The notes beneath the pieces were generated by a model. It ran no database searches and was not told where the DNA came from. It saw only the letters and a list, made by a program, of their open reading frames with translations. Below are positions 17,493 through 26,154 of a DNA stretch of 64,000 nucleotides, one piece after another. A program made the position numbers and the translations under genes. Where the stretch lies: positions 1-64,000 of the forward strand of contig JAFZIL010000048.1 of the NCBI GenBank assembly GCA_017554385.1, given 5' to 3'. The stretch's first letter is position 1; the number at the start of each line of letters is the position of its first letter. The DNA is from Prevotella sp. GTDB taxonomy: Bacteria > Bacteroidota > Bacteroidia > Bacteroidales > Bacteroidaceae.

Positions 17493-19178
17493 TCACTTCA
17501 AGGGAAGATACCAGTTGTTAGTATCCATGAGCAGTGTGCGAAGCTGGTCATCGGCCTGTCCGTTACGACGGCTGATGGGATCGGCCAAATAGGCAGGATC
17601 GCCACGACGCAGGGCCACGCGCATGAGATCATAGAATCGATAGCCCTCAAAGGCACCCTCGAGTGCCATCTCGTTGACGATCATATCTTCGACGAGCGGA
17701 ATCTGGTAGTCGATGGTGTCCTGGCGTGTGGCTAACTGCGACTGGGGCTGCGGCAGCACATAATAGTTGTTGCACTGGGAATCACCACTGCCAAGAGAGT
17801 GGATACCGATGGTGTTCTCACGGGTGAACGCGGTCTTGTCGAACGAAATGAGCTCTCCGGCCTTCACCTGCTCAAGACTATCGACATAAGCCTGGATGTT
17901 CTCTGAACAGAGGCCATACTTCAGCACAACCATAGCCGACTGAGGTAGTCCGGCACGGTTAAGAGCCTCGGCATAGCGCAGATAGACCATGTTCTTGCGG
18001 TAAGTGGCTATGCGGTCGCTCCACAGTTTGTTAATGCTCTGATGATAAGAGGAATACTCAGAGTAGGCATCCTGACCACCACGCGACGAGAGCCTGTAGT
18101 TGGAATAGAGGCGCAGGTCGCCTACAAGGATGTCGTCGCTGAAGCCGCTACGGGGCACATAGACGGTGTCGGTCGCGGTTTCGGTCTTGTACTCCTTGCA
18201 GTATATCTGCTCGGCAGATATGCGACGCATACCCGGTGACGGGGCGAGCTGATAGTAGTAGTTGTTCTCACGGGTGGAGTTGAAAACGTTGTTCAAGTCG
18301 CTTACTGTGCCATCGAAGATGCGCTCTTCCATGGGAATGATGCTCAGGTACTCTTCGGTGCTGGTGACGTAATAGCTGTCCTGCGGGCGCTGGAACTCAG
18401 TAACGCTGTTCCACTGTATGCGGTTTCCACTGCGCATGACGACAGGAATGTCCTTGTCGTTCAGGTAGCTGTTGTACCAGCGTGCAGCTTCTTCATAGCG
18501 TCCGCTCCAAAGACAGAGGTCGCCGAGGAGTACGCGCATGGGGATGAAGAACATGTCAGAGTTCCACGAGCCGATAGTACCGAAATGAGGCAGCTCGACA
18601 AGGGCGTAAGGTGTGAGGTCGTTGATGAAGTAGTTGCAAATCTGCTGAATGTCGGAATACTGCTGACTGCGGGCATCCTCGGCCTCGCGTTCAGTCATCA
18701 CAGGCGTGGTAACCAAGGGCACACGGCCATAGTTCTTAGCCAACTCTAAGTAAGCCCAGGCACGGAAGCCCTTCACCGCAGCATACTCATACTTGAAAAT
18801 TTGGCGTCCACGACGTTGCAAAGCCGTATCGACATGTGCTAAAAAGTAGTTGCAATTGTTGATCACAGCATAGTAGTCACTCACCTGATTGTACTTGTTG
18901 GGCTGCGAGAAGTCGAAAGCAGCCAGACGCTTCAGGTCGGACGAGGCGACCTCGGTGGGAAGCACCAAGTCGCTACGTGTCTCACCAAGCAGTACAACAC
19001 GATCGGCAATGATCTGCATGCGATTGATTATGCCTAACACGCTATAGACCGAGTCGGTAGGATGGTTGAGCGTGTTGTCCTCTTCGAACTCAACAAGCTC
19101 GGAAGAAGTCTCGAGCATGTCACTGCAGGAAGTGAAGAGTGAAGAGTGAAGAATGCTGCGCACAGAAGCCAGCCACAT
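17493..19178 (-). CDS. SusD/RagB family lipoprotein, N-terminus out of frame with MITK start
   Basis: An outer-surface glycan-binding lipoprotein expected to cap the SusC encoded just upstream (19237-22464). The mature part is typical SusD: TSCSDMLETSSELV at the N-terminus, TPR-like helices (FRAWAYLELAKNYGRVPLV, RVLLGDLCLWSGRYEEAARWY) and a final Trp-containing NNWYLPLK. The lipobox Cys follows LFTS. The open frame begins at ATG 19178 (MWLASVRSIL), a poor signal peptide. The start used by the five preceding genes of this operon exists here at 19201 (ATGATTACCAAG, giving MITKINNKCGWLLCAAFFTL), but it is in another frame. The frames part at a TTCACTC heptad run (19131-19154). One more 7-bp unit would join them. 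It may be a phase-OFF allele, a natural short start, or a sequence error. Confidence 0.85.
   Translation of the reverse strand: MWLASVRSILHSSLFTSCSDMLETSSELVEFEEDNTLNHPTDSVYSVLGIINRMQIIADRVVLLGETRSDLVLPTEVASSDLKRLAAFDFSQPNKYNQVSDYYAVINNCNYFLAHVDTALQRRGRQIFKYEYAAVKGFRAWAYLELAKNYGRVPLVTTPVMTEREAEDARSQQYSDIQQICNYFINDLTPYALVELPHFGTIGSWNSDMFFIPMRVLLGDLCLWSGRYEEAARWYNSYLNDKDIPVVMRSGNRIQWNSVTEFQRPQDSYYVTSTEEYLSIIPMEERIFDGTVSDLNNVFNSTRENNYYYQLAPSPGMRRISAEQIYCKEYKTETATDTVYVPRSGFSDDILVGDLRLYSNYRLSSRGGQDAYSEYSSYHQSINKLWSDRIATYRKNMVYLRYAEALNRAGLPQSAMVVLKYGLCSENIQAYVDSLEQVKAGELISFDKTAFTRENTIGIHSLGSGDSQCNNYYVLPQPQSQLATRQDTIDYQIPLVEDMIVNEMALEGAFEGYRFYDLMRVALRRGDPAYLADPISRRNGQADDQLRTLLMDTNNWYLPLK
19131..19154. 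repeat. Heptad repeat at the SusD signal-peptide junction
   Basis: On the coding (minus) strand, TTCACTC occurs twice and is followed by TTCACTT. The run sits exactly where the MITK frame (from 19201) and the SusD frame diverge. Seven is 1 modulo 3, so gain of one unit (or loss of two) would switch the frame. Confidence 0.8.
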
Positions 19179-19201
19179 TTGTTATTTATCTTGGTAATCA
19201 T

Positions 19202-19229
19202 AATTTTCAATTTTCAATTATCAATTTCG
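19202..19229. repeat. Heptad repeat upstream of the SusD MITK start
   Basis: Plus-strand units AATTTTC, AATTTTC, AATTATC, AATTTCG directly abut the ATG at 19201 (minus strand). They fill the gap between the SusC stop codon and the SusD start. Confidence 0.8.
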
Positions 19230-19236
19230 ATTTCGA

Positions 19237-22200
19237 TTACAGGTTGATGTTCACACCCAAAGAGAAACTTCTGCCGGCAGAGAGCAAACCGCGGTCGATA
19301 CCCTGAGAAAGGATGCTGGAACCAAGAGCACAATCGGGATTGCTACCTAAGTAACGGGTCACAGTGAAGAGGTTCTGGGCGTTGCCCCAAAGGGTGATAC
19401 CCTGCAGATAAGTGCTACGAATAGGCAGGTGCCAGGAGAGGGTAACACTGGAGAGACGCAGGTAGCTGCCGTCCTCAATCCAACGGTCGCTGAAGCGCGA
19501 GTTGCCCATCGGGTCGCCATAGGTGGCACGAGGAATCTCGGTCTGCTGTCCCTCAGTAGTCCAACGGTACTGCATGGCCGTGGTCTGGTTAAGGAACAGG
19601 CTGCCGCCCTCAATGAGCGAACGCTGGTAATTATAGACATCATTGCCCAAAGAGTAGTTCATCACGGCCTGCAAAGAGACGTTCTTGTAGGTGAGCGTAG
19701 TGTAGATATTACCATAGATGTCGGGATTAGGATCGCCGATGATGGTACGATCGGACTCATCGATGAGCTTATTGCCGTCAAGATCGACAAAGCGCATGTC
19801 ACCGGCCTCGAAGTACTGTCGATCGCCATTCTGCTTCAGGATGTAATAGCCGTCGGCCTGAGCTTGAGCGGTAGTGGTATAGACGCCGTCGGTCTTGTAA
19901 CCATAGAACACGCCCACGGGCTGTCCCACCTCGGTGAGTACAGTTCCACTATAGATAGAGGTCTCGATGGACTTGTCATTGTTGGGCAGGGCAGTCACCT
20001 TATTCTTATAGTGGCCTGCCGATGCACCGAGTTCCCAGCTGAAGTTCCTCAGAGCCAGTAACTTGGCACCCACATTGACATCGAAACCAGCATTCTCGAG
20101 CTTGCCGTTGTTGGTCCAGTTCTGTTGTAAACCACTGGTCCAAGCCAACTGGCTCAATGAAAGCAGATTCGAAGTCCAGCTCTTGAAGAAGTTCAGACCG
20201 ACATGGATACGATTGTTGAAAAAGTTTCCAGAGAGACCGGCGGTCAGACGATTCGTTGTCTCCCACTGCAGGTCGGTGTTACCGATATTGCCGATAATCT
20301 TGCTGCTGGCAGTCTCACCAAGCATACGCTTAGAAACGAAATATGAACGCGAAGCGGTATAGTCTACATCGTCGTTACCAGTCATGTCGAAGCCGACGCT
20401 CAAGCGCAGATAGTCAATGGCCTTCACACCACTGAGCCAACGCTCGTTGCTGAGCACCCAAGCACCCTCGACGCTGGGGAACAGTCCCCACGTTGCACCG
20501 AATAGGCGCATGCCGGAAGCATCGTCGCCAAAACGCGAAGAGGCATGAGCCGAGAGACCTGCATTGAGATAGAAGCGCTCGGCATAGTTGAAGTCGGCCA
20601 ATGCATACCAAGCAATTTCGCGAATCTGGTCATCGGCACCGCCGGTAGACTTGAAACGCAACGAACTGGACATGTTTGGCGTCTTATCATTGCCGGAGTT
20701 ATAGCCCAGTTGCGAGGTGAGCTTGTAACTGTTGCTCATATAGCGCACACCGGCCATCACCTTGAGATTGTAAATCTGAGGCTTGACATTGACGTTCCAC
20801 GTCAGACGGGTGTCACTCTGGATAATCGTCTGACTGGCTGCCTGACTCTGAGCCATGTTATCAAGTTGGGTTCCCTCGTCAAGTCCCTCAACATAGAAGG
20901 TGGGTACACCTTGAATAGGAAGGTAGTAGTTCTCGTTGGTATTGACCAAACCGAGCGTAAAATGCTCCTGAAGGGAAAGATGACGATTGAACTGATACTT
21001 CGGCGTGATGGCAAACATGACAAGACGGTTACCGAAAGAGTTACGGTTCTTGCCGTCGCCATGCTCAAGAATTGAGGTAGGATTGGCCAGACGACCACGT
21101 CCCTGGAACATACCCTCAAGGTAATCATCGGCCTCGGCAAGATAATGGGAAATGTTGCCATGCTTGTCATAAGCATACGGCGAGAGGAACGGAGCCTTGG
21201 TCAGTCCGAGGAAACCTGGCGAAGTAATCACCATACCAAGCGGATCGGCAGGTGCACCATCGTCGCGCAGAGAGCGGTCGACATCACTGTAGGATGCATC
21301 GAAGCGCACGTCAAGACGTCTGGTAATAGTGATATCGGAGTTCAAACGCATGTTAAAGCGCGAATAGTCATTCTCCTTCAGCGTGCTGTTGCCCAGCGAA
21401 TAGCCCACCGAGAGGTTGTAAGAAGCAGCGTCATCACCACCTTGCACGTTGATGCCGTAGTTCTGAGAGAAGGCATTCTTGTAGACCTCGTCAGCCCAGT
21501 CGGTCTCGTTGTGATACTGATTATAATAATAGTAATTGGGCTCACTGTTCAAGTACTTCATCTTACCCAGTGAATTGGGGTTCATCTTACCAGTAAGCAG
21601 CTCGGTGGTATAGAGACGATAATCATCGGCCTTCATCATCTCAGGCAGACGGGGAACGAGTTCATAGCGGCCATTGATGGTCACATCGATCTTAGTAGCC
21701 ATCGATTTGTTGCGCTTGGTCTTGATGACCAGCACACCTCCGGCACCCTTGGCACCATAAAGGGCGGTACCGTTTTTCAGAACCTCGACACTCTCAATGT
21801 CATTGACGTTGAGGTTGGCCAAAATGTTGTTGGTGTAACCGTCATGCAACATCTCACGGTTGTACTGCATATCCATGAGCACACCGTCAATGACGACTAA
21901 CGGCTGGGCGTTGCACCAGAGCGAGTTGATACCCTCAATGAGCATGGTGTTGCCCATACCAGGAATACCACCACGGCTCACCGTGCGAACATCGGCACCA
22001 AGTCGCTGGGCAACAAGGGGATCAATGCTCAGCTCGGAATTATTGTCAAAATGACCAGTCTCGCTGCTTACGGTAGCGACGGTCTGACGATTATAAGTCT
22101 CGCTGAAGGCATCGCTGTAGAGCTTGCCGTCAGCCTTGTCGCCATTGATGGCACGCTGCTGCAGGTTATAGCCATCAATGCGCATCACGACGGAACGGGT

Positions 22201-22464
22201 GTATGTGGGTACTTTCAACTCATAGTATCCCTGTTCGTCGGTCATTGAGGTCTGACGCTGGTTGCCATATGCCGAGACGATGACACCTGCCAAAGGCTGG
22301 CCGGTGGCGGCATCGACGACATGGCCCGTCACGGTCTTCAGATGGCTGGTGCTTTCCACCGGACGGTTGCTATTCACCTCCGTATTCTCCTGCGCTGTTG
22401 CTGCAACAAAGCCACAGCCAACTGCAAACGTCAGGAAGATATATCTTATATTCTTGGTAATCAT
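19237..22464 (-). CDS. SusC/RagA TonB-dependent outer-membrane transporter
   Basis: A 1075-aa oligosaccharide importer of the outer membrane, energised by TonB. Signal peptide MITKNIRYIFL...ATAQ (~25). A carboxypeptidase-like regulatory domain (~44-120; GHVVDAATGQPLAGV, DEQGYYELKV) precedes the plug (RLGADVRTVSRGGIPG, PLVVIDGVLMD, DIESVEVLKNGTALYGAKGA) and a 22-strand-type barrel that ends ...FSLGVNINL. Length is normal. It pairs with the SusD encoded immediately downstream. ATG at 22464 carries the shared initiation sequence TTATGATTACCAAG. The upstream FAS1 gene ends 19 bases before it, so both belong to one operon. Confidence 0.95.
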   Translation of the reverse strand: MITKNIRYIFLTFAVGCGFVAATAQENTEVNSNRPVESTSHLKTVTGHVVDAATGQPLAGVIVSAYGNQRQTSMTDEQGYYELKVPTYTRSVVMRIDGYNLQQRAINGDKADGKLYSDAFSETYNRQTVATVSSETGHFDNNSELSIDPLVAQRLGADVRTVSRGGIPGMGNTMLIEGINSLWCNAQPLVVIDGVLMDMQYNREMLHDGYTNNILANLNVNDIESVEVLKNGTALYGAKGAGGVLVIKTKRNKSMATKIDVTINGRYELVPRLPEMMKADDYRLYTTELLTGKMNPNSLGKMKYLNSEPNYYYYNQYHNETDWADEVYKNAFSQNYGINVQGGDDAASYNLSVGYSLGNSTLKENDYSRFNMRLNSDITITRRLDVRFDASYSDVDRSLRDDGAPADPLGMVITSPGFLGLTKAPFLSPYAYDKHGNISHYLAEADDYLEGMFQGRGRLANPTSILEHGDGKNRNSFGNRLVMFAITPKYQFNRHLSLQEHFTLGLVNTNENYYLPIQGVPTFYVEGLDEGTQLDNMAQSQAASQTIIQSDTRLTWNVNVKPQIYNLKVMAGVRYMSNSYKLTSQLGYNSGNDKTPNMSSSLRFKSTGGADDQIREIAWYALADFNYAERFYLNAGLSAHASSRFGDDASGMRLFGATWGLFPSVEGAWVLSNERWLSGVKAIDYLRLSVGFDMTGNDDVDYTASRSYFVSKRMLGETASSKIIGNIGNTDLQWETTNRLTAGLSGNFFNNRIHVGLNFFKSWTSNLLSLSQLAWTSGLQQNWTNNGKLENAGFDVNVGAKLLALRNFSWELGASAGHYKNKVTALPNNDKSIETSIYSGTVLTEVGQPVGVFYGYKTDGVYTTTAQAQADGYYILKQNGDRQYFEAGDMRFVDLDGNKLIDESDRTIIGDPNPDIYGNIYTTLTYKNVSLQAVMNYSLGNDVYNYQRSLIEGGSLFLNQTTAMQYRWTTEGQQTEIPRATYGDPMGNSRFSDRWIEDGSYLRLSSVTLSWHLPIRSTYLQGITLWGNAQNLFTVTRYLGSNPDCALGSSILSQGIDRGLLSAGRSFSLGVNINL

Positions 22465-22483
22465 AATGACGAATTATTTAATA

Positions 22484-24112
22484 TTAATTTCTTCTGGGAC
22501 GGAGATAGATGCAGTCGAGGTACATCTCGCGGGCAAAGCGCGACGTCTCGCGGGCCAGAATGCTGCACTGCAGCTTCACGCTGACCTTGATGTCCTGCTG
22601 GTCGTAATTGCAAGCGGGGAAATGGAAAGCCTCGGCCAGAACAATGGTATCGACCTTCTCGGGATTATTCTGGAACTGCTGATCACCGCAGTCGAAGGTC
22701 TTCTCTTTGCCTTTCTCATCGACATAGTTGACAAAAGCCTTGAATTTGCAGGGGCGCAAATCGGGGTTCGTGTTAGAAACGGCCTTGGGCAGAATAATGG
22801 CACAGATGTCGTAATCGCCCGAAAGAGTGTTGTTGACACGGAACGTAAGGCTCCAGTTTGACGTACCCGTACTGGGAAGAATCTGCAAATAGGCATTCTC
22901 CGAAATACTGTCAGCAATCTCACGACGAGTGTTGTATGAGCAATCATTCTCGGAGGTGATGAGCCATGTAGCCTCACCCTCTGACCACAACTCCTTCAGA
23001 TAAGTCTGAGCAGGGGTGAAAGGCCATGCATCAGTTTTGTAGAACATACCATTGCTACACGACACTGGCTCGGCACCGTAGAGAATACCACCAGGCGCAA
23101 AAGGCTCCTTAAACACATGGAAGACTGGTTTGCCACTCACATACCCCTTGCGCCAGCTGAGATAAGGCACTGAGACAAGCGAGTCCTGGGTGTTGTGCTG
23201 GTCGGTCATGTTGAAGATGGCATCCTCGAGGAGTGCACGAGTAGTCCAGTAATGCTGGATGGAGTCGCGCTTGAGCACCTTCTCGTCATAGACAAAGTAC
23301 TTGGTTGCCTCGTCCCATGCCTGCTGCCAGCCCTGTGCAGAAGGAGCAACAGCCCAATAGGCCGAGTCTTCGTTATTGATAAGACCGATGGCCTGGAGCA
23401 TGCGGTTATACTCGATGATCACCGAGTCAACATAAACGGGAACACCCTCGACAATACCGCTCGAAACAGATTCATCGGCACTGAAGTAATCCTGTTCGTA
23501 TTGACGCAGACTGAGACCTACGGGCTTCATGTCTGGCATGTCGCACAGCGCTTCATAAAGGTTGTACTTGTAGGGAAGGGGACGCTCGGTGATGTGGAGC
23601 ACACCATTTTTGGCATGTAGATTGCTTGCAGTAACCGCCACGTCCTCTATGCTGCCAGTCTTCGTGGTAACGTGCTTGGAATTGAGCATCAGCATTCGTT
23701 GCTCGACATCTTTAAGCGAACTGGCCTGTCGTGAAAGATGGTTGAACACGAAGAACTTCTCAACGACGGAATCGCCCTGATTGGTCTTAACAAGTTCAAG
23801 AAGAGAGTCACGGTTGAAGGTACCGTTGAGCGGAGCAACAACGGTAAACGACTGGCCTCCATCGAGCAACTGAGCATAGCTGACGGGAGTCTTCTTATGC
23901 ATGCGGAACACCTTGGTCTGCTCCAGCACCTGGCAGAAATCGCTCAGCTGAGGGTTCTGCTTCAGTTGCTGCCACAGTGTTTGGTCACTACCTGCGGCAG
24001 AGCCATTGCCCTCGTAATGGTCATCCCACTCGGAGCATGAGGTGAGGGATGCGACGATGCCGCAGCTTACCATACCTGCCAGGAGGAAATATTTTATGCT
24101 TTTGGTAATCAT
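22484..24112 (-). CDS. FAS1 (fasciclin) domain lipoprotein (542 aa)
   Basis: A surface or periplasm-facing lipoprotein. The signal peptide runs MITKSIKYFLLAG to the lipobox SLTSC (~26). Two FAS1-like regions are visible: ~40-180 (LSDFCQVLEQTKVF, QSFTVVAPLNGTFNRDSL, NGVLHITERPLPY) and ~185-360 (YNLYEALCDM, YWAVAPSAQGWQQAWDEAT). The rest (~400-542) looks like a beta-sandwich with FNFPACNYD-like text near the end (AFHFPACNYDQQDIKVSVKL). FAS1 domains usually mediate adhesion or binding; here it lies inside a glycan operon, so a role as accessory surface glycan-binding protein (SusE/F-like position) is inferred. Start ATG 24112 with the shared MITK initiation sequence. Confidence 0.8.
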   Translation of the reverse strand: MITKSIKYFLLAGMVSCGIVASLTSCSEWDDHYEGNGSAAGSDQTLWQQLKQNPQLSDFCQVLEQTKVFRMHKKTPVSYAQLLDGGQSFTVVAPLNGTFNRDSLLELVKTNQGDSVVEKFFVFNHLSRQASSLKDVEQRMLMLNSKHVTTKTGSIEDVAVTASNLHAKNGVLHITERPLPYKYNLYEALCDMPDMKPVGLSLRQYEQDYFSADESVSSGIVEGVPVYVDSVIIEYNRMLQAIGLINNEDSAYWAVAPSAQGWQQAWDEATKYFVYDEKVLKRDSIQHYWTTRALLEDAIFNMTDQHNTQDSLVSVPYLSWRKGYVSGKPVFHVFKEPFAPGGILYGAEPVSCSNGMFYKTDAWPFTPAQTYLKELWSEGEATWLITSENDCSYNTRREIADSISENAYLQILPSTGTSNWSLTFRVNNTLSGDYDICAIILPKAVSNTNPDLRPCKFKAFVNYVDEKGKEKTFDCGDQQFQNNPEKVDTIVLAEAFHFPACNYDQQDIKVSVKLQCSILARETSRFAREMYLDCIYLRPRRN

Positions 24113-24147
24113 AACTATAAACTATTTACTATGAACTGTGAATTAGT
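24113..24147. repeat. Heptad repeat at a FAS1-FAS1 gene junction
   Basis: Plus-strand units AACTATA, AACTATT, TACTATG, AACTGTG, AATTAGT fill the gap between the start codon at 24112 and the stop codon of the upstream gene (24143-24145), which lies inside the last unit. Confidence 0.65.
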
Positions 24148-26119
24148 GGGTGTCTTCGCCTTCAGGACTGCCATAGACGCTCTTCGGGCAAAGCTCGATA
24201 TAGTCAAACGACCAATAGCGGTCGGGATCGTCGAGTACCTGGCGGAAGCGCAAGTGGTAGGTCTTGTTGCTATCGAGATATTTGGTTGCCAGAATGCGGC
24301 GCAACGGACTAAGCTCGCGCATGGAATCGTCGCCACCACCGGGATGCCAGCAGTCTGGGCCTTTCATGTATCCACGGTTATGCATGGCCTTGTCGTTGGC
24401 AACATTCTCTTCCTCATCTTCCGTATCGGCCACGGAGCCAATGGTCGGGTCACCTCCCCATACGCGAAGGTCGATGGGGATTCCGCAGGGTTCGTTCTCC
24501 AGATAAACCTGAATCACACCACGCTCCTCACCAGGAGTGTAACCCAAACGAATCTCATAGGTACCCGTGGGAACGGGAGGCAGTTTGAATGTCACGTCGA
24601 ATACACCACTGACACAGACTGCGTTTGCCTGATAGGAATGCCAGTAGTCCACGTCACTATGCACTCCAACAAAGGTTTCCTTACTGCATTTCCAGTCGGT
24701 AATGTAGCTGTTCTTGAAACCCGTAAGAATGTCCTCACCATAGCGGCCACGGCCGTTACAGTTCATGAAGTCGGGACTAAGCACGGTAGCATCAATACGT
24801 ATGCGACGGTTAAGCACCTCATCGCGTACTTGTGTTGTGTAAGCCAAGATGTCATCGAGATAGTGGTAGACACCATTCAACGCGTTCTGATCGGTAGAAC
24901 CCGATTCAGAGGGTGATAGCACTTTCACTCCTTGGATAAACTTTCCACGTTCAGGACGGTTCTGTACACCACGGCGGTTGATAAACAAACCAGCTGAAGG
25001 ACCGGCAAAACGCATGATCGTTCCAGGACACATCGTCTCATAATACTCCTCAGGATCAATGAGTTTGGTATCCAGACAACGCTCGCGGATGGTACCTGAG
25101 GGCACCCAGCTGTTATACTGACCAACGCGGTTCAGCAAATGATAGCTGACAAAACGGTTGAGTGGGTTGCGGCGATCCTTAGGATTATCGTCGTACTGGC
25201 CTGCATCCTCTGGATAGGTGGCGTCGTAGATCTTCTTGGCATAGGCCTTGAGGTCATCCATGTTGTAAATGCCGTTGCGGTGATAAACAGAGTCGGGCTC
25301 GACAAAGGCAGTGTACTTGAAGTAGCGTTTGCCCACCCAGAAGGTGCGGGTGTATGTGGCACCGCCACTGGTACAACGCTCCATGGTGCCAGTGTAGACC
25401 GAGTCATCACCACAACTATAGGTCTCGTCAATGTATTTCGTCAGCGAGTCGGCCATACCCGTAAGCTTGAGTGCCTGGAAGAAGAGCGTGAGCGTTGAAT
25501 CCTCCTCAATCTTATCGGCCAGCAACATGCTTGACGACGAAATGGTATTGTTCAGCACGTGTACCACACCATTGGTCACGGAGTCGTTGAACTCCACCAT
25601 GCGCGCGTTCTTATTAATATAATATACGAGCTTATTGTTGTTCTCCACGTCCGAGTCACTTGACAACACGATATAGGCATCGTCCATATTCAGTTCGGGC
25701 AGCGCACCCTCGCTGATGTCAGTGGTGAAGAAGGCACCCTTCTTAATAATGTGGGTACGTGCCAGCGTGTCGCAGGTCTCAGTAGGAATCTGGTCGATAC
25801 TGCTATAGCCCATGCGCTTCAAATAGCGGGCTATACCCTCATTGTTCGGGGCAAAGAGCGTGTACTTCAACAGTCCTGCTGTGCTATAGGTTCCATAAGT
25901 GGAAAGCATGGAGTAATATGGCGTACGCTTCAGAATGCCAATAAACTCACTGAACTGTTCAGGACGCTCCTCCAGGAACTCGGCTGCCGTAAGCTTGGTC
26001 GATGAATAGTAATTCTCGGGTACATCGTCATCATTGTCCACGCAGGAGACCATTGCCGCGCTGAAAGCGCAACCTACGAGACATGAGGCGAAGTAATACT
26101 TAATATTCTTGGTAATCAT
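24143..26119 (-). CDS. FAS1 (fasciclin) domain lipoprotein (658 aa)
   Basis: A second FAS1 lipoprotein of the operon. Signal peptide MITKNIKYYFASCLV with lipobox MVSC (~26). FAS1 signatures are FSEFIGILKRTPYYSML, YTLFAPNNEGIARYLKRMGY (~80-100) and NGVVHVLNNTI (~185); a second related region follows (~200-420). The C-terminal third (~470-650; PTGTYEIRLGYTPGEERG, YHLRFRQVLDDP, FDYIELCP) looks like a galactose-binding-like beta-sandwich. ATG 26119 is chosen over a TTG at 26128 because it matches the shared start sequence TTATGATTACCAAG and the TTG lies in heptad repeats. Function beyond surface binding is not known. Confidence 0.8.
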   Translation of the reverse strand: MITKNIKYYFASCLVGCAFSAAMVSCVDNDDDVPENYYSSTKLTAAEFLEERPEQFSEFIGILKRTPYYSMLSTYGTYSTAGLLKYTLFAPNNEGIARYLKRMGYSSIDQIPTETCDTLARTHIIKKGAFFTTDISEGALPELNMDDAYIVLSSDSDVENNNKLVYYINKNARMVEFNDSVTNGVVHVLNNTISSSSMLLADKIEEDSTLTLFFQALKLTGMADSLTKYIDETYSCGDDSVYTGTMERCTSGGATYTRTFWVGKRYFKYTAFVEPDSVYHRNGIYNMDDLKAYAKKIYDATYPEDAGQYDDNPKDRRNPLNRFVSYHLLNRVGQYNSWVPSGTIRERCLDTKLIDPEEYYETMCPGTIMRFAGPSAGLFINRRGVQNRPERGKFIQGVKVLSPSESGSTDQNALNGVYHYLDDILAYTTQVRDEVLNRRIRIDATVLSPDFMNCNGRGRYGEDILTGFKNSYITDWKCSKETFVGVHSDVDYWHSYQANAVCVSGVFDVTFKLPPVPTGTYEIRLGYTPGEERGVIQVYLENEPCGIPIDLRVWGGDPTIGSVADTEDEEENVANDKAMHNRGYMKGPDCWHPGGGDDSMRELSPLRRILATKYLDSNKTYHLRFRQVLDDPDRYWSFDYIELCPKSVYGSPEGEDTH

Positions 26120-26154
26120 AATTTTCAATTCTCAATTATCAATTCTCAATTATT
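26120..26154. repeat. Heptad repeat between SusD and FAS1 genes
   Basis: Plus-strand units AATTTTC, AATTCTC, AATTATC, AATTCTC, AATTATT. The run abuts the ATG at 26119 and includes the TAA of the upstream SusD gene. Confidence 0.85.
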
